The notes under the pieces are model-generated. The model did not search any database, was not told the origin of the DNA, and saw only the letters and a program-made list of their open reading frames with translations. Positions 43,601 to 53,811 of a stretch of 64,000 nucleotides of DNA are shown here, one piece after another. A program made the translations under genes and the position numbers. Source of the DNA: Rotaria socialis (Eukaryota; Rotifera; Eurotatoria; Philodinida; Philodinidae); contig CAJNYU010003614.1 in NCBI GenBank assembly GCA_905331475.1, positions 186,001 to 250,000 of the forward strand, given 5' to 3'. Within the stretch, counting starts at the first letter, position 1; each line of letters opens with the position of its first letter.

Positions 43601-43803
43601 ACCTTGAAACCTGTTTCTTCAACAATTTTTGCACTTAGAGCACTATGAGCCTCCATAATAAACTCAAGTTGAGGTGATAGAAGCATTCGTTTTAATTCAG
43701 CACATCGATTATTGGAACTTCCTTTTTGCATAATTGAAGTTTTCGTTGAAAAATTTCGTCCGCCATGTGTCAATATGCACAAAGCAACTTTCTTCAACAT
43801 CAT
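37624..43803 (-). CDS. pepM: Phosphoenolpyruvate mutase (phosphonate biosynthesis)
   Basis: Two exons, 43803-43603 and 38397-37624, give 975 nt, 324 aa with a phase-0 junction (ETGFK-AIWASG). The protein follows animal PEP mutase (Mytilus) closely along its length: [93 protein letters not shown] and [20 protein letters not shown] is the gating-loop signature that separates PEP mutase from isocitrate and methylisocitrate lyases; DADTG.GN binds phosphate and metal. It converts PEP to phosphonopyruvate, the entry to C-P bond synthesis such as 2-aminoethylphosphonate. The first 25 residues ([20 protein letters not shown]) are basic, acid-free and look like a mitochondrial presequence. Highly unusual: the single intron is 5.2 kb against about 55 bp elsewhere, and carries several inverted-repeat elements. 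No decarboxylase or aminotransferase partner gene lies in the window. Confidence 0.92.
38533..39192. mobile_element. Inverted-repeat element in the PEP mutase intron (gccaatct type)
   Basis: The 20-mer ccaatctgaaatcttagttt at 38583-38602 recurs as an exact reverse complement at 39168-39187. Around both ends are several degenerate copies of aggccaatct / tctaggccaa in both orientations (38533-38720 and 39100-39190). The core is plain AT-rich DNA. It looks like an old foldback/MITE element. Confidence 0.55.
39900..42060. mobile_element. About 2.1 kb foldback (imperfect palindrome) in the PEP mutase intron
   Basis: Matched inverted blocks are nested around one centre: tcaaaagagatacttttt at 39922-39939 with its exact complement at 42009-42026; cacagctatttaat at about 39998-40011 with its complement at about 41949-41962; an 18-mer atggaaggtgatattgga at 40681-40698 with its complement at 41157-41174; a diverged block gattcaaagcggattc... 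at about 40803 against about 41030; and a central hairpin, taaggtag at 40929-40936 with ctacctta at 40973-40980. Midpoints of these pairs all fall near 40930-40980. There is no open frame. It is a single large, decayed inverted-repeat unit. Confidence 0.7.
42880..43030. repeat. Nested hairpin pair (ttccaaattgcgaccg)
   Basis: ttccaaattgcgaccg at 42880-42895 pairs with its exact complement at 42922-42937, making a hairpin with a 26-bp loop. A second, diverged copy of the same hairpin lies inverted at about 42973-43024, so the two hairpins also pair with each other. Confidence 0.75.
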
Positions 43804-44034
43804 TGCTTATATTGATACAATAAATGGCAGCACAGTGGTAAATTATGTCTCTCTTTTCTCTCTCGACTTTTTTTTTCTTCGTCCTTTACAGTTAGAAAGC
43901 GGATAAATGCATACAGATTGTTGTTCTGTTACTATATACTAAAGCAAACAGCAATAAAAATAAGTATTATCTTTCTTTTTCTTTCTTTTCTCGCTATCAT
44001 GCCAATAAATGTTCTTGGACTGTTCGGTCAATGG

Positions 44035-47000
44035 TCATGAAGGCAGCATAGTTGTTGTTTCATCTATACAGAGACTTATTTCTCGAAATGACGGTCGATC
44101 TAAACTTGACCATGAAAGACAACGTTCGATTAAAGCATAAAGACGATCGTTGCATAGATTTGGACGTGGAAAATACGTTGAAAAAAAAAGAACAGATGGC
44201 TCGATACTATTTTGTTTTGAGGTTGGCCATAAATCATGAAAGAATTGCAAAACTTCATCATCATTTAAATCATTATATGGGACACAAGCACCCCAATGGA
44301 ATAGTTCAAATATAAGAGCACCAAACATATATGTATTTGTTCCGATAGACCAAATTTCATCCTTCAAAGATAAATATCAAAATAAAAAACATAATAAATA
44401 CTTTTTTTTATAGAACAAGAAATATTTACTCCTGTAACAATATCACCAGGTAACCATCGAATCGGCATTTGTTGAACATATCTCGATACATAACGATCGT
44501 CTTGTTTCGCATAATCAGATAATTTTATGATGTTATTATCAAATAGAAGACAATTTGGCAATGTTAAATCACGTAAAATTATATTTAATGATTCAAGATG
44601 AATTAGAGCTGAAACAATTTCATAGAGATATTCCATAAGAATTCTATTCACATGAGAAAAAAAACAGAATCAAAATAACGTCAGCTGATTTATGTTTTCT
44701 TTTTCCTTACGTTAAATTATTTTCATTTTCAGTCATCATCGTTTGACAATATTCTAATAAATTCACTCGACTATATTCACTGACTAGAAGACATCGTTCA
44801 GGCGATACATAAACATAACCAAGACAAGAAACTATATTTTTATGATCGACTAATTTCGATAAATTGAAAAATCTAAATAAAAAAAGTTATCTTTATTAAT
44901 TGAAACAAAATTCTGTTTATAGTACTCATTATTTTCATGTTCATATAGTATAACAGATAATTTATTTTGACCATATTCGCTATAAAAACACTTAATAAAT
45001 ACATTCGACAAAATAGTTATTATAAAATTTAAAACGAAAAGTTTTTCTTTTTCAAGCTACCTGACGATTATTTTGAATCCCAAGATTCTGCATGATTACT
45101 ATTTCATTTGAATCTAATTCAGATAAATGATCATAGATAGAATGAAAATTGAACCAGGAGTATCGTTGTACTCGAGACTATATCAAAATAGAGTAAAATC
45201 AAATAAAGCAAAAGTTCTTATTTTACTTGTCGATGTGACGTCAGTGTACGTATTGTTGCTTTTGCACTTTCATTAACAATTTTTTCTGAATTAATAAGCC
45301 GTAAACAATCTGATGTTAATTTATCGTCGTTATCTAGCAGTCGATACAAGTGAATTTTTGTTTTCTATTTATAAATTAATATTAATTTTTATATATTTAC
45401 TTTCGGGATTCGAATATAAATCTAATTGAGAATGACTAGAAATAAGTAAGATTATTATTATTATTATTATTATTATCAGTATGAACAAAAATTGTCATAC
45501 TTATGAGTTGTTTCATCGTTCGTTGAGCGCGTTATGGATAAAGTGGAACCGTGATCGTTTTCTTCAGTGATTATTCTTTCAAACAAAGAAATTAATTTAA
45601 CAAAATGATTTCTTGTTGTTTTTTAAAGTTCAACTTACTCAATATTATGTAATCTTTTCTCTCTAAACATACATGAAATAAGTAAAAACATTAAGAGTAG
45701 AGCACAAATGATTAAGATAAAAATCAACAAATATGATAATCTATGTTGAACTATTGATGCAAATTTAATAATAATAAAATGATTATGTTTTTTTTTGTTT
45801 TAAATTTACTTACGTATAATTTCATTTGATATAGAAGTAATTGCTAATAATTCTAATCGACGTAGATTGGCTTCAATATAAATTGATGATGGTATAATAT
45901 CTTGATCGTCATATTCATTTCGATTATTAAAGGTTACTTCACTAAGTGCTAAACCTTCTTTTGTATCAATTTGTATAATTACAAATTGACCTTTCGTCTG
46001 TGATACAGGGAGTATAAGATGTATTACTGTTATATTATCACGATATTGATTGCTATTGATTGAAATTGAATGAAAACGATTTGTCCAAAGATTATTATTA
46101 TTTGATTTAACTATTTCTGATATTCCAACATTGATCTTTAATGAACAAGTTGATGATAATAATGAAGAACATTTTAAGTCAAGATTTATTGATTGAAATT
46201 CTCTTATTGAATCAAAAGCAAAAAGAATTAAAATTGGTTCTGACGATGGAGACCAATGAATAAATTGATATGTATCTGCATCAGTTAACATACCTAAACC
46301 ACCTTAAATAACCAATCAAACAACACACACACACACACACACACACGTTCAATTAATTCAGTATTTTTCTCTCTCGAATACTTTTACCTCGAGCAGTTGT
46401 ATTTGTAATCAAACCATCATATTTTAAATCAGTATTAATAATTGATCGCTGAGGAAAGCGCGTCGAAATGAGACCATCTAAATATAATATTGATTAGTAT
46501 TTTCGATTAAAAATTTTGTTTTTCTTTATATGATAATTACTTTGAGATAGGCAACCATAGACTTGAATGACTGTACATATTGATACAGATGATGTTACGA
46601 AAATAATTCGAAGTTGCCGTGCGATAATGTATGGAAGAAATGTACGTGTTTCATTTGAATTAGCATTGCCATTAAAAAATAAGCGACGTCTTTCGATAAA
46701 CAACTGAAATAAAAAACAACAGCAATTCTTTGTTTTTAGCTCTTTTTTTTTATTCAAAATACTTTTCGTTGATGACGTTTTCCATAAGCATGCCAAGGCC
46801 CATCTTGTGTTCGTCGATATTCAATAAAATATGAATCTATTTTCTAAATAGATATCGAATTTAATGATTGAATTTAAACAAGGTCACAAAAAGAAAATGA
46901 TTATACTGTTTTTCTTCCTTGATCTTGATTTAAATTTTGAATAAATATACCAGTCAATTGTGTTAATGATGGCAAATCGATTTCTATAATAGGAGCTAAT

Positions 47001-47356
47001 GTTTGTTCATCGATATATTTTGCGCACGATGAACAGTAAGTTGAAGGTTTCTGTTGTTGTCTGTTAAGACGAATTCGATCATTGCATATATTGCAACTAA
47101 CTATAAATAGAACATATATGCATGAGAAAATCTACAAATTATGGCTTATAAATGAAATGGACTTATTCTCAAAAGAAGACTTTTTAAATCAAATGCCAAA
47201 AACAAGTTGTAAATTTATGAATGTAAAATAATCTATAAAAGTGCCATGAATACTTGTTTTAGGCTGTTCTTCAAAAGCAAAATGGACTTCTGATTAGTAG
47301 TTTATTTTACCTAAGAAGGGCAATAGGAATAGCAGAAAACGAGTAATGCAGCTCAT
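44035..47356 (-). CDS. Discoidin-domain-receptor-like protein with degenerate kinase domain
   Basis: About 14 exons on the minus strand, from ATG 47354-47356 (MSCITRFLLFLLPFL, signal peptide) to TGA 44035. An F5/8C discoidin domain lies in the exons at 47100-46907, about 46846-46762, and 46705-46537 (IDSYFIEYRRTQDGPWHAYG, VSICTVIQVYGCLS). A DS-like domain follows (NTTARGGLGMLTDADTY, IHWSP, GLALSEVTF), as in DDR1/2. One membrane segment (LSYLLIFILIICALLLMFLL) is followed by a juxtamembrane region and a C-terminal kinase fold (DHKNIVSCLGY, LVSEYS, MPIRWLPGDI, DEIWSIGT, RCLSWSSLDRPSF). Catalytic features are lost: no glycine loop (NLGIQNNRQ), no VAIK lysine (LSVILYEHE), HRD is LRD and DFG is DYA. 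DDRs are collagen receptors; this one should bind ligand but is predicted to be a pseudokinase. Some juxtamembrane exon borders are uncertain. Confidence 0.82.
45451..45477. repeat. (ATT)n microsatellite in an intron of the receptor gene
   Basis: About nine uninterrupted copies of the trinucleotide. Confidence 0.9.
46321..46346. repeat. (CA)n microsatellite in an intron of the receptor gene
   Basis: About twelve CA units in the intron between the discoidin and DS-like exons. Confidence 0.9.
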
Positions 47357-47978
47357 CGATGTCGGTCACTGTCGAATAAATCACCTATGCATGAAAATAT
47401 TCTCTTCGCATAATATGAAAGTGTGAAATAGAAAAAAAAAGAAAGAAACAACAAACTACCACCTGTCTGTCAATCTTTATTCATAGATGCTCATGGTCTA
47501 TTTACTGTGGCATTGAACCTTGTTATTTCATCATCGTATCAAATTGATATTAATTCCAAATGTTCTTTCTTTCTTTCTCTTACAATAATGGTCATTATGA
47601 TTTCATCATTTCTTGTCTTCACTCTAAGGAAATTCATAATTAAATTGATTTTATTTCAATTACTCATACGTAAACATCTGACCTTCATTCGATATTTTAT
47701 TCGTTGATAATGTATACCAGCATTGACATACGACAACACAATAATTACTCAAGGGGACTACAAGCAATTATAACTATTTTAATGTTCACGTACACAACCG
47801 TTTGTAAGAAGGAATATCATCATTAAGGTTTTCAAATGCATCAACACTAAACATGGACAGAAAGGCAAAAAAAAAACGAGAAGAACTCAGAGGTAGACAT
47901 ACAAGGCTAATCAATTGTCAATTATACGAGAATATTGACAGTAAAAAGAAAAAAAAAGATACAAGAGCAAAGAGACAA
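47357..47978. other. Intergenic: promoter side of the receptor gene, 3' flank of the STPG gene
   Basis: No coding pattern that I support; an open plus-strand frame at 47507-47707 is low-complexity hydrophobic and has no context. Confidence 0.35.
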
Positions 47979-49193
47979 TTAAAAGAAATTGTCAGAACAT
48001 TCATCAGTATATGTATGTGAATATGGAGGCCAACGAGAAGACATTGAAAAAGCTGGAGATGTTTTTAGAATATTTTTATACTAATAAAAGAAAATAGTTG
48101 AATGCTCTATTGAATCATATTTGTCTTACTCCTTTATCTAATAATTCACGTTCAATCATTGCTGGTCCAGGTCCAGATAATGCTAAACGCTTATCACGAT
48201 ATCTTGGCGCTATGGTCACACCTCGAATTCCACATAAATCTCTTTTCATTCCTTCATTGTTAGTCATCATTGGATACATAGCTGGTCCGGGCATAGTCAT
48301 TCCTCGTAATTTATTGTTTTTTTCTTCTGCATCCACTAGAAGTATACACGAGTTTAAAATCATTTGATCAACAATCAATAGATACATGTCATATTGAATC
48401 GATGATGAATTGTAGAAACTGGAGCATTGGGTAAGCGAGAGTCGTGTGTTCGAGTGCCTATCGTTGTCCAAAATGGTTTTATATCTGGAATTGTTTTTCT
48501 CTTTTGAGATAATATCATATCATTATTATCTATATGCTGTTCGCGTTTTAATTTAGGACCAATTAATGGACGTATAACAATTCGAGGTTGTCGAGTATAA
48601 ATATATTCTTCGCCCATTTGATGATAATCTTTATAATGTTGATAACTTGTTGGACCAGGTCCTAACAGGTTGAACTATTATATTTATTTCACGATAATAT
48701 TAGTTATATCGTAGGTTTTACCTCGTTGCATTATAGATAATATTTTTTTTGGCAGAATTATTTTATGTGGAATAAACGATATGGGTAATCTTGTTTTATC
48801 ATTACCTACTCTTGTTAAATGACTTAAATCAGTATTTGTTGCAATTTTTGAATTTAATTTAATTTGTTCACTTTTCTCAGCAATATTTCGTTGTTTCTTT
48901 TGATATTGTGGTGTTATAAATGGTTGATCATTTTTACCGCTAACACTTATAGCTGGTGCCCAGAGAAGACGAGGATCACGAGCACGATTTTCTGAACTGC
49001 TATTTCCTGGTGGAATTCCAATCGTTGATGGAAGAAGTATCTTTCCAAAAGATGCATTTAGTTCTTTAATTTTTACATTGAGTTTATCTTTTATATGATT
49101 TGATTTTGTATGAAGTGTTAAATCAGACTTTGTCTCAGCTAGATTTTTATCAACCATTGATCGATCATTTCTTTTATTAGCCATATTCATCAT
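47979..49193 (-). CDS. STPG/SHIPPO-repeat (sperm-tail PG-rich) protein
   Basis: Four exons (49193-48722, 48661-48386, 48335-48130, 48080-47979) sum to 1056 nt, 351 aa in frame. Repeats of the STPGR type are seen: GPGPTSYQHY, MPGPAMYP, SGPGPAMIE and the closing KTSPAFSMSSR, each with the P-G-P-x-x-Y or S-x-A-F/Y-x-M-x-x-R pattern. The first 150 residues are basic and mostly disordered, with a proline-glycine element near residue 60 (TIGIPPGNSSSENRARDPRL). Proteins of this family (ODF3/CIMAP, STPG1/2) line ciliary and flagellar microtubules, so a ciliary inner-lumen or outer-fibre role is likely; that is family inference. The last exon was found by its acceptor at 48081-48082 and ends TAA 47979-47981. 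Confidence 0.8.
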
Positions 49194-50592
49194 TTAATAT
49201 AGACAAAGTAAGTTTGTCGTTGAAAATATATTATGTATGGCGCGAATAAGCAACTCGCTTTTTTTCTTCTTCTGTTATATAATAGATACAAGAATGATAT
49301 ATACGTATATATGTCCAATTATTAGAATCAGCGCTGTTTTCGAATTCATTTCAGTCAAATCAATGGAATTAAAAAAAGAAAATGAAATTTTTCAAAAATC
49401 TTCTCATAAGTTCATGAAATGAAAGGGAATTCGTTCTTTGATGGAATTAAAATAAATTTATGATTAACTTTTTTATTCAATCTTGAATATTTGAAGTGAA
49501 GAAATATAATTCGTCTTTATAACACTAGATGGGCTATAGTAATCTTTAAGATGAGAAAAAAAACTTACATAATCATCATTGTAATTGGAAAAAATGTACG
49601 TAAGTTTTTCATGAATGATAGACAAATTTTCAATATTTTTTTTTCTCATTGGAAAATTGTTGATCATTTTTGCTTTCCATTGACAAGATTTACTTCATTA
49701 CGTATTTCAAACATAAACTGTTTTGAATTCATCCTCATAATACCAATAAGATCATCGAATATATGCGATGGAAAGAAGTGAACCTAAAAATCTATTTATA
49801 TGATTCTATAGTAATTAGTATAAAATATTCAATTTCCCTATGCAAGTAAATGATCGTAATGCAATTTCTTTTAAGCATGAATTTTTAAAATCTGTTATGT
49901 ATCAATATAATTTCAGAAATAACAAAACGGTTTATATCTGTATTTATATTAGCTTCTAATTTCTTAGAAAATCTTTATCAAAAGAATAGAATTAATAGTT
50001 GATATTAAATTATCTTTTTTCCTGTATATCTGTGTCCTGATGATTTTTATTTTCAACAAAGAAAACAACAAGACAAAGAAGAAGTTAATGGAAATGACAC
50101 AGATATATAACGAGAAAAAGAATGACACATTCAGCTGCACACAATCTAACACGAGCACGCAAGAAAGGACAAATCAAGAGAAAAACAGACAGACAAACAA
50201 ACAAATTGTGATACATTCTTTATTTATGTTTTATTTTCAATATCAATTGAAATAAGGTTTCTAACCTTGAATTTCTCAGAGAAAAGAAATCTATGTATGA
50301 TATTTGCCTTAGAGAATATTTAATTGTTGTTGTTGTTCGTGTTTATATAGTATCGAAATGAACAGGAAAAAAACGAAGTCAGGAAAAGAGACAGATACAA
50401 CACATAAGTAAATAGAAGGAAGAGTTGGAACATAGAATTATAGATTCATATGCTTCAAAACGCATAAACAAGTTGTGTTGACAAGAAAGAAAAAAACAAA
50501 AAGAAATCGTTACAATAGGCAAGACGAGCAAACAAAAACAAGTAGAATTAAGTGTTTTGTTTTTAGTATTTTCGAAAAGTGAGACCAGAATA
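49194..50592. other. Intergenic AT-rich DNA
   Basis: Promoter side of the STPG gene and 3' flank (including A/G-rich stretches at 50340-50580) of the UAP56 gene. Short open frames on both strands are K/N- or F/I-rich chance frames. Confidence 0.4.
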
Positions 50593-52993
50593 TTAATGAG
50601 TTTCGACTAGAAAAGTAAAAAAATGCATCATAAAAGAAAATAAAAAGAAATAAATATATTTACTATAAGTTGTTACATCGATTTCATCGGGCATTTCAGT
50701 AATTTGTACTTCAAAACGTTTTTGAACTTCATTAAGAACTGCTGCATCACTTTCATCGGCTACATACGTAATTGCTAAACCTTTTGTACCAAAACGACCA
50801 GCACGAGCAACCTGAAATACAAGAATATTGAAGAAAACACAAACGAATAAAATTTCTGGACATACTCGATGAAGATAAGTATCAGTATCTTCGGGCATAT
50901 CATAATTAAATACAATATTAACACGTTCAATATCCATACCACGTCCAAATAAATTCGTTGCAACAAGAATACGTGTTTGGAATTCTTTAAATTCTTTATA
51001 ACATTTCAAACTACAAAGAAGAATTTTTTTCGAATTGAATTTTATTTATTTTTGATTTTAATTAATTATTAAACAAACCGTTCTTCTTGAGGCATTCCAC
51101 GATGTATTTGAACAGCAGGAAAATTTTGTTCAGTTAATAATTTGCACAATGCTGTACAACGTGGTACCGATTTAACAAAAATAACTACTTGATTAAATTC
51201 CAATTTATCCAATAAATCGATTAATTTACGATTCTTTTCATTTTCACGTAATTTAACATAATGTTGACGAAGACCCTTTATTAAAATACAGTTAAATTAT
51301 TTGGATTTTTGTATCATATGATGATTTGGAAAGAATATTTATCGAAAGTATTAAATCAATGGCAATCTTATTGAATATTTGATTTTGACTTAACGAAACC
51401 TTTTATTAATATATATATATATATATATGCATGGTTGATCAATCCCTATATTTGGGATATTCAAGGATCTTCTTTAAATCATATTCGTTCACATAAATCT
51501 ATATATATATATATACATTCCAGAATATATTTATCACATAAACAAGGATTGTTTTTGATCGTATGACGTTATCAGCATGTTCTATCAAATTTCTCTGAAC
51601 CATATTCCCACGAACAATATTTCATGTATATATATATATATATATATAATTATTATTCATTTGAAGCTGACTGGATTCGTATGAACATTTATATAGTTTA
51701 AATAGATGGATGGAACTCTTTTAACTTTTCAATACTACATATCTTAAAAGATGAAATCCACCTTTATCATTCCGAAAATAAACGAATCATTATAAAACAT
51801 CGCAGGAATGAAATAATAGTACTATATCAGATTAGACTCAATAAGGTAATCAATAAATAAAGTTTTAAATTCTTAAGAAAAATGAAAGTTTTGTTCTTTT
51901 CCTAGTAAAAAAAAGCATTTCTTACATGGAGTGTTAATTTTGTTTCATCATCAATATAAATTTCCATTGGCTAGATAAGTAAAATGAATATGATTTCTTA
52001 TCAATACATAGATTTCGTTGTTAAACTTACATCTTGCATAAATTTTTTACACACCGGTCTAATATCCTTATTTAATGTTGCGCTAAACATTAAAACTTGC
52101 TTTTCGTGTGGTGTCATTTTAAATATTTCTTGAACATCACGACGCATATCTATTTTAAAAAATTGAGTAAAATTTAAAAAATCAAAAAAACTAATATCTA
52201 TATCAAAATTTTGTTACCAAGTGATTCAAGTACTTTATCGCATTCATCAATAATAAAATGTTTTACATGACGTAGATTGAGTACTTTACTTTTAGCTAAT
52301 GCTAAAATACGACCAGGTGTTCCAACAACAATATGTGGACAGTTCATTTTCAAAATATCTTCATCATTTTTTGCTGGTACACCACCAAAAAATACAGCTA
52401 CTTTAACCGATGACATATATTTGCAAAAACGTTCATATTCACGACTTATTTGAAAAGCTAATTCACGTGCATGACAAAGAACAATTACCGATACCTGAAA
52501 TAATTGTTATTTTTGTTTTTCAATTATTTAATTCTATGTTTATTTTTTTACTTGTCCATCAACAGGTTCAAGTTGTTGAAGTGTAGCAAGAACAAAAACA
52601 GCTGTTTTACCCATACCCGATTTGGCTTGACATACAATATCTGTACCAAGAATAGCCTGTGGAATAGATTCATGTTGAACTATAGAAATAAATATATAGA
52701 TTATGCTTTTTATTTTGAATTTTTTCTATGTCGATTAATAAACCTTCCGATGGATGTTCGAAACCACAATCCATTATTGCACGAAGCAATTCAGGTTTAA
52801 GAAGAAAATCCTTAAAACCGCTAGCATGTATTGATACATATGAACCTCGAATGGTTCCACTTTTTGTACCAGTTGTACCACCATTTTGTGCATTGGTTGT
52901 TCCGCTATTACCATGTGATGTTCCACTTTTTTCCGTTTGTTGTGGTGCATCATCAGTTTCATCATAATCAAGAAGTTCTTGTTCTTCTGTCAT
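50593..52993 (-). CDS. DDX39B: DEAD-box RNA helicase UAP56/Sub2
   Basis: Nine exons (52993-52744, 52679-52552, 52494-52218, 52149-52031, 51970-51926, 51275-51079, 51010-50866, 50811-50664, 50606-50593) sum to 1323 nt, 440 aa, close to the 428 aa of the human protein. Motifs in order: Q-motif region with [20 protein letters not shown] and [25 protein letters not shown] (motif I), [18 protein letters not shown], the family-specific [45 protein letters not shown] and [17 protein letters not shown]. The DECD box and RAGRFGTKG are normal for UAP56. It acts in spliceosome assembly and, in TREX, in mRNA export. The N-terminal linker has a G/T/N-rich insertion (about 25 residues). The C-terminus DVTTYIETH is made through a 14-nt last exon and matches family DISSYIEQTR. 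The intron 51276-51925 is long (650 bp) and holds three (AT)n runs. Confidence 0.96.
51410..51650. repeat. Three (AT)n runs in the UAP56 intron
   Basis: Pure AT dinucleotide tracts at about 51408-51428, 51500-51515 and 51626-51648, inside the only long intron of the gene. Confidence 0.85.
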
Positions 52994-53811
52994 TATTTAC
53001 TTTATTTAATCTGAAATTGAATATTAGTTGGCTAAACATCTCGACTTTTATCTAGAAGTAAAGAAAAAAACATCAATAGATGTAATTCAAATATTCGCAT
53101 ATGAATATATATATATAAATATATATATATTGGTTTTTTCTTTCTCTTAAATAAAGATTATAGAAAAAAAAACAAATAAGCAACAAGGACAAAAGAAGAA
53201 AGAAAAAAACGGAGGAAAACATCATCATTCGTGTATTATCATTGAGAAAAAAAAGAAATTCATGTACACAAACAGAAAAAAAGGAGAATATATTTATATT
53301 CACTGTTATTTTCTTATACATATGAATGCATCAAGCATATTTCTTTGTAAAAGAAAAAAAAATGCTTTTGCCTAAAAACAGATAGATTACACACACACAC
53401 ACACAAATGCATTAATATTAATTATAGAAAAGAAATACGAAGAAAAGAAGACTGTGTGTTGTTCTTAATTTACAAAAAACAAAAGGGAAAGGATTTGAAT
53501 CGAAATATCAGTTCTGATCTCACAGACAGATCTTTGGAATGCGTGTGGAGAACAAAAGACAGGGATTCATATTATCGAATAGGACGAAAAAAATGAAATT
53601 GAGAAATAATTAATTTACAGATAGAAAGAAACAGAAAAAATTTCTGTTTTGCGACGAATATGGATAAGAGCTAGACTAATCAGATAGAAACACAGACAAC
53701 AAAGCTTTTTACATAGAAGAAAAGAAAATGCATCAGCTTTTTTCTTGTTTCTCTTAGAAATGAGAAATTGAATAGATTCGATTTTCTGTTATAAAACTTT
53801 CTTTCGTTATT
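52994..53811. other. Intergenic: UAP56 promoter side and LDB 3' flank
   Basis: AT- and A/G-rich; has an AT/TA run at about 53105-53130 and an (AC)n run at about 53391-53405. No gene seen. Confidence 0.4.

Noticed and set aside
47507-47707. 66-codon hydrophobic plus-strand frame
   Set aside because: No context, no motif; chance frame in AT-rich DNA.
48427-48470. gtgttcgagtgcc resembling a tRNA T-arm
   Set aside because: No acceptor stem or anticodon arm around it, and it lies within a coding exon of the STPG gene.
52728-52967. Plus-strand frames opposite UAP56 exon 1
   Set aside because: Antisense shadows of a conserved exon.
50811-52993. DECD instead of DEAD and RAGRFGTKG instead of HRIGRTGR in the helicase, seen as possible loss of function
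   Set aside because: Both are the normal family forms in UAP56/Sub2.
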